DNA of 64,000 nucleotides from Rhyacophila brunnea (lineage: Eukaryota; Arthropoda; Insecta; Trichoptera; Rhyacophilidae), in assembly GCA_022495005.1 (NCBI GenBank), contig JAGYXB010000269.1:496001-560000 (forward strand). The letters are read 5' to 3'. The translations under genes and the position numbers were made by a program. Of this stretch, positions 10,719 to 21,539 are shown piece after piece. Under the pieces are notes generated by a model, which saw nothing but the letters and a program-made list of their open reading frames with translations, did no database searches and was not told the origin of the DNA. Numbering within the stretch: position 1 is the stretch's first letter; every line of letters begins with the position of its first letter.

Positions 10719-11225
10719 ATTTATTATTATTATAAACGAAGAAAATGTTTAATTACAACTTTCATTTATGAAACATTATTTGCGTTAATAATGTGCTATC
10801 AATTTTATTATGAACGCTATGGTAACATCTAAATCATTGTAGGTAGGTACATACCTATTACATTTCGCCGTATCACAGTTCAATAGTTTGCAGAAATTCT
10901 CATTTTAATTTTAAAGCCTTGTTTTTTTAGGAAAATGTATATTTTTTATATTTAGTTTAATGGAATTCAGCAATACATAATGAAATTTTACAATTGATTT
11001 CAAAATTTTACTAATGATCTTTTAACTCAAAACCTTGAAATTTTGAGTTGTTTCCTTTGAAATGGAGCATCAATATATCCATATAGCATAGATCTAAAAA
11101 AATACTCGTTATTAGTAGAGACAGTAAATTTTATTAGATTCAATAAGAACATCAATTTGATATTGATTTCTAACAAATATCTGATAATACCTAACATTAT
11201 TATCAGATATTTGATATATTATTAT
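10719..11225. other. AT-rich DNA, nothing recognised
   Basis: Only low-complexity A/T sequence. No frame or repeat boundary is supported. Confidence 0.55.
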
Positions 11226-11590
11226 GTATGACTTGATACTTACGAGTACCTACTTGCTAACCTACTTTTGAACCATTAAGAATTTTATATGCCTCAATAT
11301 AAGTACCGTCCCATACTTGCGATATTTATATTTTTAATGTACCTACCTACCTATTTACTTAATATGTCTTTCCGGTGGAGGTATTAAATAAAAAGAGGGG
11401 CAAGGAATTGACTTTCTCATACAACTGAATGAAGCAAATCGACAATAACCGACAACTCACGAGAAATTGCGACGCGATTTCTCTTATAAGTATTTAGTGT
11501 TTTATTTAGACATGAATTTTATCATAATGCCGATATAACAGCGCATGGTGAACTGTGATACGGCCATCTCCATACGTACAATAAGTTATT
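11226..11590 (+). repeat. Foldback repeat family FB-A, left-truncated copy
   Basis: It shares CTTGATACTTACGAG with the copy at 47.27 kb. It also shares the right block GTGTTTTATTTAGACATGAA, AATGCCGATA, GGTGAACTGTGATACGGCC and CATACGTACAATA with the copies at 34.7 and 47.05 kb. A second partial match, TCAATGCTATACGGCCATCT, lies at 11733-11752. The left arm of the foldback is not recognisable here. Confidence 0.55.
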
Positions 11591-12317
11591 TTTAACATAC
11601 TTTTGTGTAGATATCTACCTATTATATATAATTTATAAGAGTGTTATTTTTTATCGTAGAGGCCTCCAAGTCAGTCAGTTATTTGTTTACATTTTACAAT
11701 TTGTCTCATTGCATTGGCTTGATTCTGCAGTCAATGCTATACGGCCATCTCTTTCCGGTACGATAGCCAAAGCAAAATGTAAAACATACAATTTACATGA
11801 GTAAATTATATTTTGTTCATTAAAATATTAAAAGAAGCGCTGAATTCCATATTATACCTACGAACGGTATCATTTGTGCTCCTGGCCAAGTTGTGAGCTT
11901 TTATTAAACAATCAAGAAGTAGGCAGGATGGTTAGACCCAGTGTTTATTGTGATGATCTCGGCAGCAGCTGTAGTGTAATGTAAACTAAAGTGATTTCCC
12001 GGGGACGCCGGTCGGCTACGCTATTCGAATTATATCGCCTAATGGTGACAGGTAACAACCGCAGTGTGTATTCTGAAGCGCGCGTTAAATAATGAGGTTA
12101 TTATATTGTGTGATTCTATTGTTTGATGTGATTTAAAGAGCTTTCAAAATAATTATTATATTACATTCATACACATTCGGAAATCATTTTTAAAGTGATG
12201 GTTCAACTGAAAGAAGTGTTGTAAGTATAACAAAACTTCACAAGAATAAAATTACTTATTATCGTAGATTTTGTGAATGATCTTGATTATAATCTGTTTA
12301 TTGATTATCTTCAAAAC

Positions 12318-13027
12318 CAGCGCTCGAAATGGACAGGAACGCATTGTGAAATCCTCGAGACTGCTGCTCCATCTCGTGGCAAAATTAAAAATGACGCTCC
12401 GGTTTCGAAATTAGTAGATACATATCCAAAATAAATATTACATTGATTTAGGTACATTTTTAATAAAATTTAACAAGAAATATGACGTATCGTACACATC
12501 TATTTCTACAAACAATAATATGATCTTGTGACGTTTTGTTACCAAGTTTTGAAAATATGACATATGTTCTGATGAATGTGAGTTTTGTACTATTTTTTTT
12601 ATAATTATTAATAACCATGCCCCGTTTTTTTGTACAAGGTGGTTGTTAGTGATTTTGAACAATCGAAAACACCCAGGCTTTGAGAAAATCACATAAATAT
12701 TGTGTCCTCACCGTGAATCAAAGCCAGAGCTCCCGGATGGAAGGCCAACGCATTACTCACTGCACCATTAGATACATAGAATTTACACTTGGGTTTAGTA
12801 TTGGATATCGTATGATATTACTGATTGAACTTATTACACGATCATAAACAGAATATATAGTAGTGCGTATCTAATGTATAAAGATTGTTTTTGTATTTTT
12901 CCTTCTCAAGTAGTAGGTAGGTAGGTATTTAAGGACTTTAAGTTAAGTAGGTATATAACAAAGAAATCTCTAGTTTCATAAAATCAGCGAGCGCTCCGAT
13001 TCATAAACTTTTCTATTTCGAGCACTT
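12318..13027. mobile_element. hAT-like element, family CAGCGCTCGAAATGG, diverged copy
   Basis: The left end CAGCGCTCGAAATGGACAGG mirrors the right end CTTTTCTATTTCGAGCACTT. Subterminal CCATCTCGTGGCAAAAT and CGCTCCGATTCATAAAC match the 254-bp member at 19535-19788, which has a perfect 8-bp duplication. No duplication survives here. A SINE-2 copy at 12650-12770 lies inside and explains part of the extra length. No transposase frame is recognised. Confidence 0.6.
12650..12770 (-). mobile_element. SINE-2, tRNA-derived, copy 1
   Basis: Read on the minus strand, the head runs TGGTGCAGTGAGTAATGCG, TTGGCCTTCCATCCGGGAGC, then a degenerate B box TTTGATTCACGGTGAGGACAC, followed by an AATATTTATGTGATTTTCTC-like body. 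The same order appears at 16305-16420 and 56430-56535, also on the minus strand. B-box mutations make it a dead copy. It is nested in the hAT-like element at 12318-13027. Confidence 0.75.
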
Positions 13028-13029
13028 CT

Positions 13030-13855
13030 TGATAATACTATAGGTGTGCCTAGAAGGTCTCTTCGTGTCTGCTTAATTGAGAGAATTGATACAGCAGCTG
13101 TTGACAGGTATTTATAAATAACCACAGGAGTAGATAGGTATTAAATTGTAAAACTACAATTAATAATTAGTTGAAGTACCTATTATTAATTTAACACAAC
13201 ACTATCGTAAATAATATTACTTACTCAAGTTGATTAATTAATATGTAGGTACTTACAATAAATTATTAACAATATTATTTTTACTTATAAGACTATAAGA
13301 TTGATTGCTCAATACTTAGTAAATACCTTCCTAAGCAATTACCTACCTATATAATTAGGTAGGTAGTAATTAATATTTTACTAGTTGACAGGTGAGGCGT
13401 ATAAATAAATGCATAAGTATTTAATATGTACATTCTAAGGTAAATAAATTTGTAGATAATAAGTTTTAAAAGGTATGATAATGTAATAGTTTGTAATGAA
13501 GAGAAATTTGTCATTTTTAACATTTTTTAAGAAAACGAATTGGAGAGAAGATTTAAAATTGTGACGTAATTCAGAAAAGGGGTAAACTTCATTATGATGT
13601 AATGTGAAAAATGGTTCAGGGACACGGCGGGTATAGAAAATACGCAAAATTGCGTGACATTCAATTTATGGATGATCATCGATGAATAAGTTTATCGATA
13701 TTGTCCAATGTTTGGATGAATTAAAATTTAGATCGATGTAGGTATACAGGCGGTGTATAAGTTCAGAAAATCCATAGGTAAAAGTACTTCATGAATTCGG
13801 TCTGGCGTGACCATGAAAGTCCTTAATTTGAAGGTGAGAAATTAATATTAAATTG
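13030..13855. other. AT-rich DNA with inverted TAGG tracts, no gene
   Basis: It contains ACCTACCTATATAATTAGGTAGGT at 13341-13364, a local palindrome of the TAGG microsatellite, and otherwise low-complexity sequence. I see no exon. Confidence 0.5.
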
Positions 13856-13857
13856 AG

Positions 13858-13970
13858 TTGGCCGTGCGCGCAGGACGAGCTGGAAATGGGACCCATTAAT
13901 GGCCTTTCTGCCTCGGTCTATTTCCAATTACAATCAAAAGTCCTTCGCCCTTTCTCCGGCCACGTCATAA
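13858..13970. promoter_or_regulatory. GC-rich island 4 with TAAT homeodomain-type cores
   Basis: About 110 bp contains CCATTAATGGCC, a palindromic TAAT core, and CCAATTACAATC, together with GGCCGTGCGCGC and TTTCTCCGGCCACGTCA. This combination in AT-rich surroundings is what a conserved insect enhancer core often looks like. No frame is maintained. Inference only. Confidence 0.4.
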
Positions 13971-14361
13971 AAAAATAATATCTATAACGCCGCCGAGGAA
14001 TACACTCGTAAGTCCTGATACAAAACGAGTCAAAAAATCATTAACTATTAAAAAAAATTAAAAAAAACTTGATAAATCGTTTATCATGTTGTCATTAATA
14101 TTACGTATATGTAGATGTTGATTTAAATATTAAAGTTAAAACATGTAAATAATCATTTCCACATAATACTTATACGTCGCGACAGTGTGGACTGTGGAGG
14201 CTGTGTTTTTACGTGGAATGGTTGTTAGTCATTCCTCCAAAGAGTTAAATCGTTGCACTTGGTTGCACTGGATCAAACTGAGATTGACAAAATCAACATG
14301 GAGGTATGTTTTGTTAGCTTACGCCGTACGGCCTTACGGTATCAGGGAAAAGCACTGTAAC

Positions 14362-14844
14362 CATAGTGTTGGAGCGGAGCTCGGAGCAGGAGCACGGAGC
14401 AATGGGGTTTTGCCCAGAGCAGGAGCGGACCCGGAGCACTGAAAATTTGTAGAGCACCACTGCTTCGGATGTTTTTTATTAGATATTATTAAATTTTCGT
14501 CCTAAATTCCAATGAAAATATTATATTTGACACTCTGCAACACTAGAATTATTTGAAATAGGTACGCCAACACTGCCGAGTGATAAAATAACCTCCCTAT
14601 TTTAACAGAAGAGTCAGATAATTAAAGATGATTTGCTGGCGGGAATTTTGTTTAATAGAATTAATAATGAAAATGGCGATTAATAAACCTTATTTTAAAA
14701 CTACTTATTTTTTTAATATTTAAGTTTATATATCTACTGATTAAAACGTTTTACCCGGAGCGGAGCAGACCCTGAAACGGAGCTGGAGTAATTATTAGGT
14801 CCCGGAGCGGAGCAACTCAAAAAGGGGTCCGCTCCAGCTCTCTG
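14362..14844. mobile_element. hAT-type non-autonomous element with GGAGCGGAGC subterminal repeats
   Basis: A 483-bp segment with degenerate inverted ends: CATAGTGTTGGAGCGGAG on the left, and on the right the complement of CAGAGAGCTGGAGCGGACCC. It is flanked by ACTGTAAC (14354-14361) and ACTGTAAT (14845-14852), a 7/8 match to an 8-bp duplication. GGAGCGGAGC/GCTCCGGGTCC motifs recur near both ends, as hAT transposase-binding subterminal repeats do. A CAGTGGTGCTC-type terminus inverted at 14443-14453 suggests an alternative or inner boundary. The interior is AT-rich, with no transposase. Confidence 0.7.
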
Positions 14845-15097
14845 ACTGTAATAACAACTACGCCACCATGCAAGCATATCGATGTTTCAATGTTTCCTCG
14901 ACATGTCAGGCGAGGGCTGTGTGGCTGGTCAATGCATTCTCTATAGATATAGAAATTTTTAGCGATGCATTAATTATTTTGTTTTTAAAATTCTATCTAA
15001 ATGTTTATTTTTGTTTTTTATTTTACTTCTTTTGCTATGAAATTATTTTTTGCTTTGTTTTTTTCTTTACTAAGTTGATTTACCTGTACTTTTTATT

Positions 15098-15145
15098 CCA
15101 AATGTCATGTTGTGATTTTGTGAACGTCTTGAATTAATATTTTTT
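15098..15145 (+). repeat. Dispersed repeat R3, terminal block only
   Basis: The segment from AAATGTCATGTTGTGATTTT through GTGAACGTCTTGAATTAATA matches the last block of R3 at 2827-3195 and 26975-27235. The upstream R3 blocks are absent, so this is a short 3' piece. Confidence 0.5.
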
Positions 15146-15785
15146 TGTGTACTCAATGTGTATTTTTTACATAAATAAATACATATTAGGTATGACTATT
15201 CGGTACATACTTGTACAAGTACCTACCTGACAAATTTCTCTGACAAATTAATAAACAATGTGTTAAGCAAACTTAGTTATGCCCATGTGCTTGAAGTCCA
15301 ATGATATATTATTATTAATCCATTAACACTTGTATAAGAGGAGACTTGTTATGATTATTAATTTATATATAGATCGGGAGCCACGGTGTACCTAACGCTA
15401 AATAAAATAGTTCCGGGTCACTATTTTTAAGAATCAAAGTCACTTCCCCAGTTTTTCATAAGCACAGGATACTGGGTATAATATAACATACTATTATATA
15501 CACATGTATACATAGATTCTCAAATTGTTTTCGACGTTAAAAATAACATTAATATAATAATTATCTATATTCACGTGATTCAACATAGTATTGATGATAA
15601 CTGTCTTGAGAAGAGGTATAAGGTTGGGAACACACCAAACTTCGACCCTATTATATAACTGTCTGGGATACATACTCAGAATACAATAATTTTTATTAGG
15701 TAGGTATAATATATTTAAGACTGTTATCATATGAATAAAAATATTCGACGGCGCATTATAACAGAATATATTATATTTTTTATGT
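15146..15785. other. AT-rich DNA, nothing recognised
   Basis: Low-complexity sequence with TAGG motifs. The short minus-strand frames are chance. Confidence 0.5.
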
Positions 15786-15786
15786 C

Positions 15787-16100
15787 AAAAAGCGAGTTTC
15801 CACATTCGTGCGGTGGCGCTTGTAATGCTTGCTGCGTGTTTCGGGAGCCTGCCGCCTCACCGGCGCCACCTTCCATTACACTGTTGATGGCTTTTTCCCG
15901 GACTAACTAAAAAAGGAATAAAACGAAATAGTATTATATTAAAAAAATGGAGACGCCGACAACTAATCAAGGGACAAGGACGAAGCTGGATCCTTTTATA
16001 ATTCCCCGCTGCCGAGTGGACCGGGCTGTTTGGATGGACCCTCATTACGCGCGCGGCGAGACCTTCGCGGCTAGCTGAAGGACGGTTTCATTCCCGTTGC
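15787..16100. promoter_or_regulatory. CpG-rich island 5, the longest GC island in the first 25 kb
   Basis: It has two GC-rich blocks. The first, 15787-15900, includes GTGCGGTGGCGCTTG and CCGCCTCACCGGCGCCACC. The second, 15950-16090, includes GGAGACGCCGACAAC, CCCGCTGCCGAGTGGACC and ATTACGCGCGCGGCGAGACC. A roughly 50-bp AT-rich spacer separates them. The 62-codon minus-strand frame is not recognisable. It may be a conserved regulatory element or a promoter-proximal region of an unseen gene. No TATA/Inr arrangement can be fixed. Confidence 0.4.
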
Positions 16101-16304
16101 ATTGGCTATACGCTGAATGAATGTGTAAGTATGACTCATTGATAAAATGTAATATTACACGTAATAGTATACAGGTTACACCAGATTACCTACATTAGAA
16201 CATAATCTAATAATTTAAAGTTTTTTTTAACATTATAACAGGCTACTAGACCCAATGTCAGTAATGTAGAGAAACAATAGTTTCATTAGTACCCAATAGA
16301 AGTG

Positions 16305-16420
16305 AAACAATCACAAACACACGAGAGAAATCACATAAGTATATTATTGTGACCTCGTCGGGATCGAGCCTGGAGCCCCTGGATGAACAACCAGTGCCTG
16401 ACGCACTGGACAATGAGGGC
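16305..16420 (-). mobile_element. SINE-2, tRNA-derived, copy 2
   Basis: On the minus strand the head runs GCCCTCATTGTCCAGTGCG, CAGGCACTGG, TCCAGGGGCTCCAGG, then a B-box-like GGCTCGATCCCGACGAGG. The body continues TCACAATAATATACTTATG, then GATTTCTCTCGTGTGTTTGT. It has the same order as 12650-12770 and is the best preserved of the three copies. It is not a functional tRNA because the acceptor stem does not close. Confidence 0.8.
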
Positions 16421-16483
16421 TAATAAATAATGACACTACAGAAAATGACATGGTGTGCAGAGTCCTTGAGTGCAATATACGTG

Positions 16484-16585
16484 GTGCATACGAGCGCATA
16501 TATGCAGATGATGCAATTGATTTAAAAGGGGGCCTCAAAACAGTACAAAGCAGTCACATTATTAAATTGTACCAAAATCTTAATA
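16484..16585 (+). repeat. Dispersed repeat R4, copy 1 (possible coding relic)
   Basis: The stretch GATTTAAAAGGGGGCCTC, AAACAGTACAAAGCAGTCAC, then TACCAAAATCTTAATAAT matches 60411-60510 and 63057-63185. In one frame it reads YADDAIDLKGGLKTVQSSH. YADD resembles a reverse transcriptase active-site motif, but the context is too short to call it one. Low certainty. Confidence 0.4.
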
Positions 16586-16589
16586 ATTG

Positions 16590-18375
16590 CCATTTTTTTA
16601 TAAATTGAGTTAAAATATTGCCAAAAGCATCCTTAACAAAATTTCTGCAATTAACATATAAAGAGCCTATCTATAACATTACCCATCATAATAAATATCC
16701 TATAATGTATTAAATACCATTTTTTAAATATGCAATAATCATCATGTTATACAAACAGTTTACCATAGGTATTGCATTCTAAGCACAAGCAATGACTAGC
16801 ACTACAATCGAAAAAGCTCGGTATGATTATGAATGTATAGTTATATAGAAACAGAAGTGGATATTCTGCCACTTGTACACAGCGAGCTTTTTATCATAGT
16901 GCTTAATAAAAATAAAAGATTATTGATATATATTTCAGGCCCTCGAGCAATATTCATTATAAAACTGACCGAGAATCATAATAAACAATCGAAAACTTCT
17001 TTGACTGAAGAATTTCTTAGAAACCGTAAAAAATATAACTAATTTTGTTAACAGGCATAACAAAGTCTTTGTCACGTTACATATTATTATTGAATCATTG
17101 AGGCTCGGCCATTTTAATATGAATCAGATTATAGACTTCTTTTCCTGTTTATTAAACGGTTGCAGGAAATTGCATAACGATGAATTAGGGATAGGAATTT
17201 TAATGGCATGATAACATAACCTTCAATAGTAACCTAAAACATATGTTATATTTTAATAACCATTAAGCTAATAGATATTTATTTAGAATCATGACTTGGC
17301 GAAATAGGTAATTTTTGTAGTAGGTATAAAAGCGGCTTCAAAAATGAAAATAAAATACTTGTAGGTATTAATTAACAAGAAATTAATGACTCTTCAAAAA
17401 ATTTTGGAAATACCGTAAACAAGGAAGTATACCTACAATAAAGGTGAAGCCTTTACTGAGCCTTTTTTAAAGAGGCACCTAGCGGAAAAATACGAAGCTT
17501 GCAATTTGAGATTTTTTTTTGATAATTTACAATTTCAACTGTATTAATTAATAAATATGTATCTGAAAACATTAAGAAGAGAAATATTTTTTATTTCAAG
17601 TCAAAAATAAACTTCCAATTGTAAAAAATGTAATAAAATGTGAATTTGTTGAATCGGACCGCACCCTATTATTACATATATTTTATAGTCATATTTATTA
17701 TTAAAATTTGCTTTATTAAGTTTTCTAAGCATCATTTAAGAGATTTTTGACAAATTCATAGTTTTAATATTTTTTATATCTATTTTAAAAAACATCGATT
17801 TTTATATAAAATATAAATGTGTATAACTTGAAATCGTTTTTATTTATTTCAAATTTTATTTATGTATGGTCTCAATATTGAAACTATTCGGCAAAAGAGG
17901 TCCAGTAGTCGAATATTATAACTGAATAATTTAATGATATTGTTTTATAAAAGACTGTACACACACAAGTTGACAACGTCACAAGAACGACAACTCGATT
18001 CAGCAGATCGATCAAATCTCGAAAAAAAAAAAAAAAATGTACCAGTTATTAGCGTAACTACACATTAAAACAATAATTTTCAGTAAAATATACGATGATA
18101 ATAATTGCAATACATAATATTTTATGATGTTTTCAACGTTTTCAGAGTTGTTACGGTTAGCGGTCTCAAAGATGGAAATCGTTTGCCACTTTCGTAGAAG
18201 AAACGGTACTTACAGAAAAAGAGGTAGGTACCTAGCTAAAAATGAGTTATTGTGATATTATTGGTTCATCAGGTTGATAAACAATTTGTTTCTGTGTCGA
18301 CTACATTTAATTCAGTTTTAGTGTTTATATATTATAATTTTATATTATGCATGTTGGATAATGTGTTTATTTTTA
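16590..18375. other. AT-rich DNA, no gene recognised
   Basis: About 1.8 kb without supported features. There is a poly-A run near 18021, and a 69-codon frame at 16833-17042 with no recognisable family. Confidence 0.5.
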
Positions 18376-18377
18376 AG

Positions 18378-18560
18378 GAACGCGAATTCAGCGCAGGAAA
18401 CGGAACGCGGCATCCAAATCAGTCGCATGCACGCCATACATATTATTTTCGCAGAAATGCAATTTGAAAATTTATTACGAAAAATGAGTTCGGGCCGCTT
18501 GTCTCCCGCCAACGAGAGGTCGAGAAGGGTCGGCGACAAAAAATACGCGGGAATAATATT
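18378..18560. promoter_or_regulatory. GC-rich island 6, open on both strands
   Basis: CpG-containing block with GGAACGCGGCATCC, AGTTCGGGCCGCTTGTC and GAGGTCGAGAAGGGTCGGCGAC. Open frames cross it on both strands (87 codons plus, 64 codons minus), but neither protein resembles a known family and both run into AT-rich sequence. I favour a noncoding conserved element. A small lineage-specific exon cannot be excluded. Confidence 0.35.
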
Positions 18561-18624
18561 TGAATTTCGAGTAATACATTATTATAGCTCAACACGCGAC
18601 ACCATGCATGGCAAACCATACTAG

Positions 18625-19526
18625 GGTAATACTTTCTAGTAGGTATACTTACATTTTTACATTCGAGGTTTTTTCAAATAATAAATGTTCATAAAGAATG
18701 TTGCATTCACAAAGAATGTTACAGAGTTATTCAACGAATGTGTGTGGTTTTTGTCATGCTGTCATTTTTTGATGCAGCTGAAGCCTTTGCTACCAAACAT
18801 TATGAACTGCGTATATATGGACATCATATAGTATTATTATTTAGATTCGAACTTGAAAGTATAACTACTCAAAATTGATGAACATCATAGGAACAAGAAA
18901 CTGTCCAGATGAGGTAGGTAGCAAAATTTCAATAGATTATAGTGAGTATCTACTTGCAATATTATCTACATTCTACTCTATTGGGTAGGTACCTACTATA
19001 AAATTTAATGTAGATATAGTTTATAAATAGTTACTACAGTTTACCTAAAATATTATGGTTGACGATTTGCGCTATTTGCTAATGCATGTTCCTAAATTGA
19101 AATGTCTGTTGTACTTATGGCGGGTTGCAGATTGCAGAATGATGGAATTTTATTGCAGTTCGCATGCAACCCTGGTGGCCATTTTCGACGACAATAGGTA
19201 CCTACTTATTTACTAAAATAACAAATTGCGATTATGATTTTATTTATTATCTACGTAATTGCAACTCAATTGAATAGACAGATACATAGTAAAAATTAAT
19301 TGAAAATATATGCAAGACCAGCGCCTACTCATCTAATTATTATTTATTTCACTATACTTATGAAAAGCACGACCATGATTTTTAAATAGGTAGATTAATT
19401 TGTATACGTATCTACCTGTTTATCAGTGTGCTTAGAGATTTTTGTGAACAAAAACAATGAACGTTACAACAATAATTAATAACGAAATAACCAACATTAA
19501 TAATTAAGTAGGTATTCAGTTTATCG
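18625..19526. other. AT-rich DNA, no gene or repeat recognised
   Basis: Scattered TAGGTAC motifs only. Confidence 0.5.
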
Positions 19527-19534
19527 TTTATCTA

Positions 19535-19788
19535 CAGGGTTCAAAATGGAACGGACCGCACGGGAGCACCGTTCCGGTTCTTGAAATCGGTAAAATTATC
19601 GCTCCGTCTCGTGGAAAATATATTTTGACCGTCTGAGCATTTTTGACCGTCTGAGCTAATTAGGCCATATAATAGAAAATCTAACACACTTATTTTTATA
19701 AAATACACATAAAACTTGATAATTATGTAAATATCTGTAGAAAATTGTCGAACGTTCCGGTTCGTAAAGTTTTCCATTTCGAGCGCTG
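19535..19788. mobile_element. hAT-type MITE with perfect 8-bp target duplication
   Basis: The ends are CAGGGTTCAAAATGGAACGG on the left and, inverted on the right, CAGCGCTCGAAATGGAAAAC. TTTATCTA is present immediately outside both ends (19527-19534 and 19789-19796), an exact 8-bp duplication as made by hAT transposases. Subterminal GTTCCGGTTCKTRAA-type motifs face each other near the two ends. Inside, TTTTGACCGTCTGAGC is tandemly repeated twice around 19624-19657. At 254 bp it is far too short to encode a transposase and must have been moved in trans. A larger diverged relative is at 12318-13027. Confidence 0.9.
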
Positions 19789-19861
19789 TTTATCTATAAA
19801 GTATAAATATACTTATGGTTGGAGCTTATAAATGAAAGCTAAGTAATGATAAACTACTTAC

Positions 19862-20365
19862 TGAACCAAAACCTATCTTCATCAATGGCACTCAAATCGA
19901 CCAGGTTTATAAGTCTATCTCTGGTGACAACTATCAATAATAATGGATGACGAGATTTCTCAAAGAACTAAACTGGCATGGAGTGCATTTGAGCGTATGA
20001 ATAGTATCTTTAAACATTACTTCCCATTATGTCTTAAGCGTGAAGTGTTAAACCAATGTGTGCTACCAATGCTCGCGAATTCATGTGGTAGAAATCTAAA
20101 AAATATAAGTTGCGCAACGTGGCATGGAAAGGTGCGTCTTGGGCATAACACGGAAAGACGACAAAAGAAACCAATGGATTAGGAGGCAGAGAAGAGTAGG
20201 TACGCGCTGTGATATAGGTCACCAAATAGATAAAATGACAATGGGCTGGACATGTCACTCGGCGAGTGGACACATACAGTGGTACCCAATGGGTACTAAA
20301 TGACCACAAGGACGCCTTTAAACCGGTTGGATAGACGAACTCATAAAGTTGTTAAATGTAATTAG
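19862..20365 (+). pseudogene. RTE-clade LINE, C-terminal reverse transcriptase remnant (frameshifted)
   Basis: Pieces in more than one frame reconstruct the familiar order of an RTE-type LINE C-terminus: EPKPIFINGTQID; then QRTKLAWSAFERMNSIFKH, LKREVLNQCVLPML; then, in another frame, MERCVLGITRKDDKRNQWIR, DKMTMGWTCH and RLTGWIDELIK, the last interrupted by stops. The RTKLAW.AF...FK and LNQCVLPML blocks are characteristic of this lineage as I know it. Deletions, a frameshift near 20100-20130 and several stops show it is dead. The element is 5'-truncated and lacks the terminal short-repeat tail seen at 7203. Confidence 0.75.
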
Positions 20366-20399
20366 TGGAATGAATATTAATTTTGTTTAATAAATGTTT

Positions 20400-21470
20400 G
20401 AAATTGAAACAAAAAAGAACTTCTGGTCCACTGGTTAGTTAGCTACAAATGACTTCGCATTGCAAGTTCATTTGCAGAGAACTTCACTCTACTGCTGTGA
20501 TATTAATTTTCCAATTTACGGGGAGTATAAAAGCCAATCCGTCACGATGAGTAGATAAGCAGCGAATAATAAATACTAGGTAGGTACTTTCACATGGTGT
20601 ATAACTGTATATTATTGGCATTATTATTTAGTTGAAAAATCCTGTAAAATTTGTGTAAAACCGTTTATAACAACGCTGCAGTAATCACAGTGCAATAAAA
20701 TGTGGCAGCCATTTTGCGTTAGAATCGGAATGATAACTGAACGATGTTAATATTTTATAAATTCAAATGTCATAACAGAAATAGCGTACCAATGGCTCCT
20801 TCTATTTATCGTCAAAATTCTTTGGTTGGTATTGTCCTTAGTACTATAATATTATTTTTCTTGGAAAATAGTATGTATTATAATAGGTACTGAAAACCGC
20901 AGCGAAAAATCTTGGTAGATAAGAGAATTGAAAGATTATTTTGACGAACAATGAAAACAATACAATTTTCTTTCCACTTATTTTATGAACAAAAAAAGTG
21001 CAGTATTTCTACGATAAATTGAACATGATTCACAATATAATGACAATATTAAAATAATAATATGAAATTACCATTATTAACCTCATAAAACATGACTTTA
21101 TCTACAGGAAACTTAAAAACGTTTATATTAACATCATTATTAGGTACTACCTATCAACACAATAAAAACAAACAGCGCTTATTTATTCCATAAACAAGAT
21201 AAGCGAAAAACAATGACTAACTTCAGACTGGTGTCCGCCGAAGCATAACAGTAAGTACCTATAGCCAACATAATAAGCTGAAAATCGATATACCACAGAT
21301 ACATATCGGTTAAACAGCTAACTACTTATCCCCGAGCGTTAAATCCGTTATTCAACCCGTTAGGTACTTCGTTAGTCAAACAAACGTTGACACTAACGGT
21401 TTTGAATGGCAACTAATAATGCCTAATTGGAAACTCATAAATAGTTCGGATTTTAACGAAATAGATGGTC
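20400..21470. other. AT-rich DNA, no gene recognised
   Basis: No feature is supported. GC content is slightly higher around 21340-21380, without a defined motif. Confidence 0.5.
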
Positions 21471-21471
21471 G

Positions 21472-21535
21472 TTCATATTCCCCTGTGGTCAAGGGTTGGG
21501 AAATGGTCGCGTGTCGTGTGGCGTTATTTCTCTAT
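21472..21535. promoter_or_regulatory. Short GC island, candidate conserved noncoding element
   Basis: A compact block with TGTGGTCAAGGGTTGGG and ATGGTCGCGTGTCGTGTGG in AT-rich DNA. TGTGGTC is a Runt-type core (TGTGGT). It has no frame and no repeat partner. Inference only. Confidence 0.25.
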
Positions 21536-21539
21536 GGTC

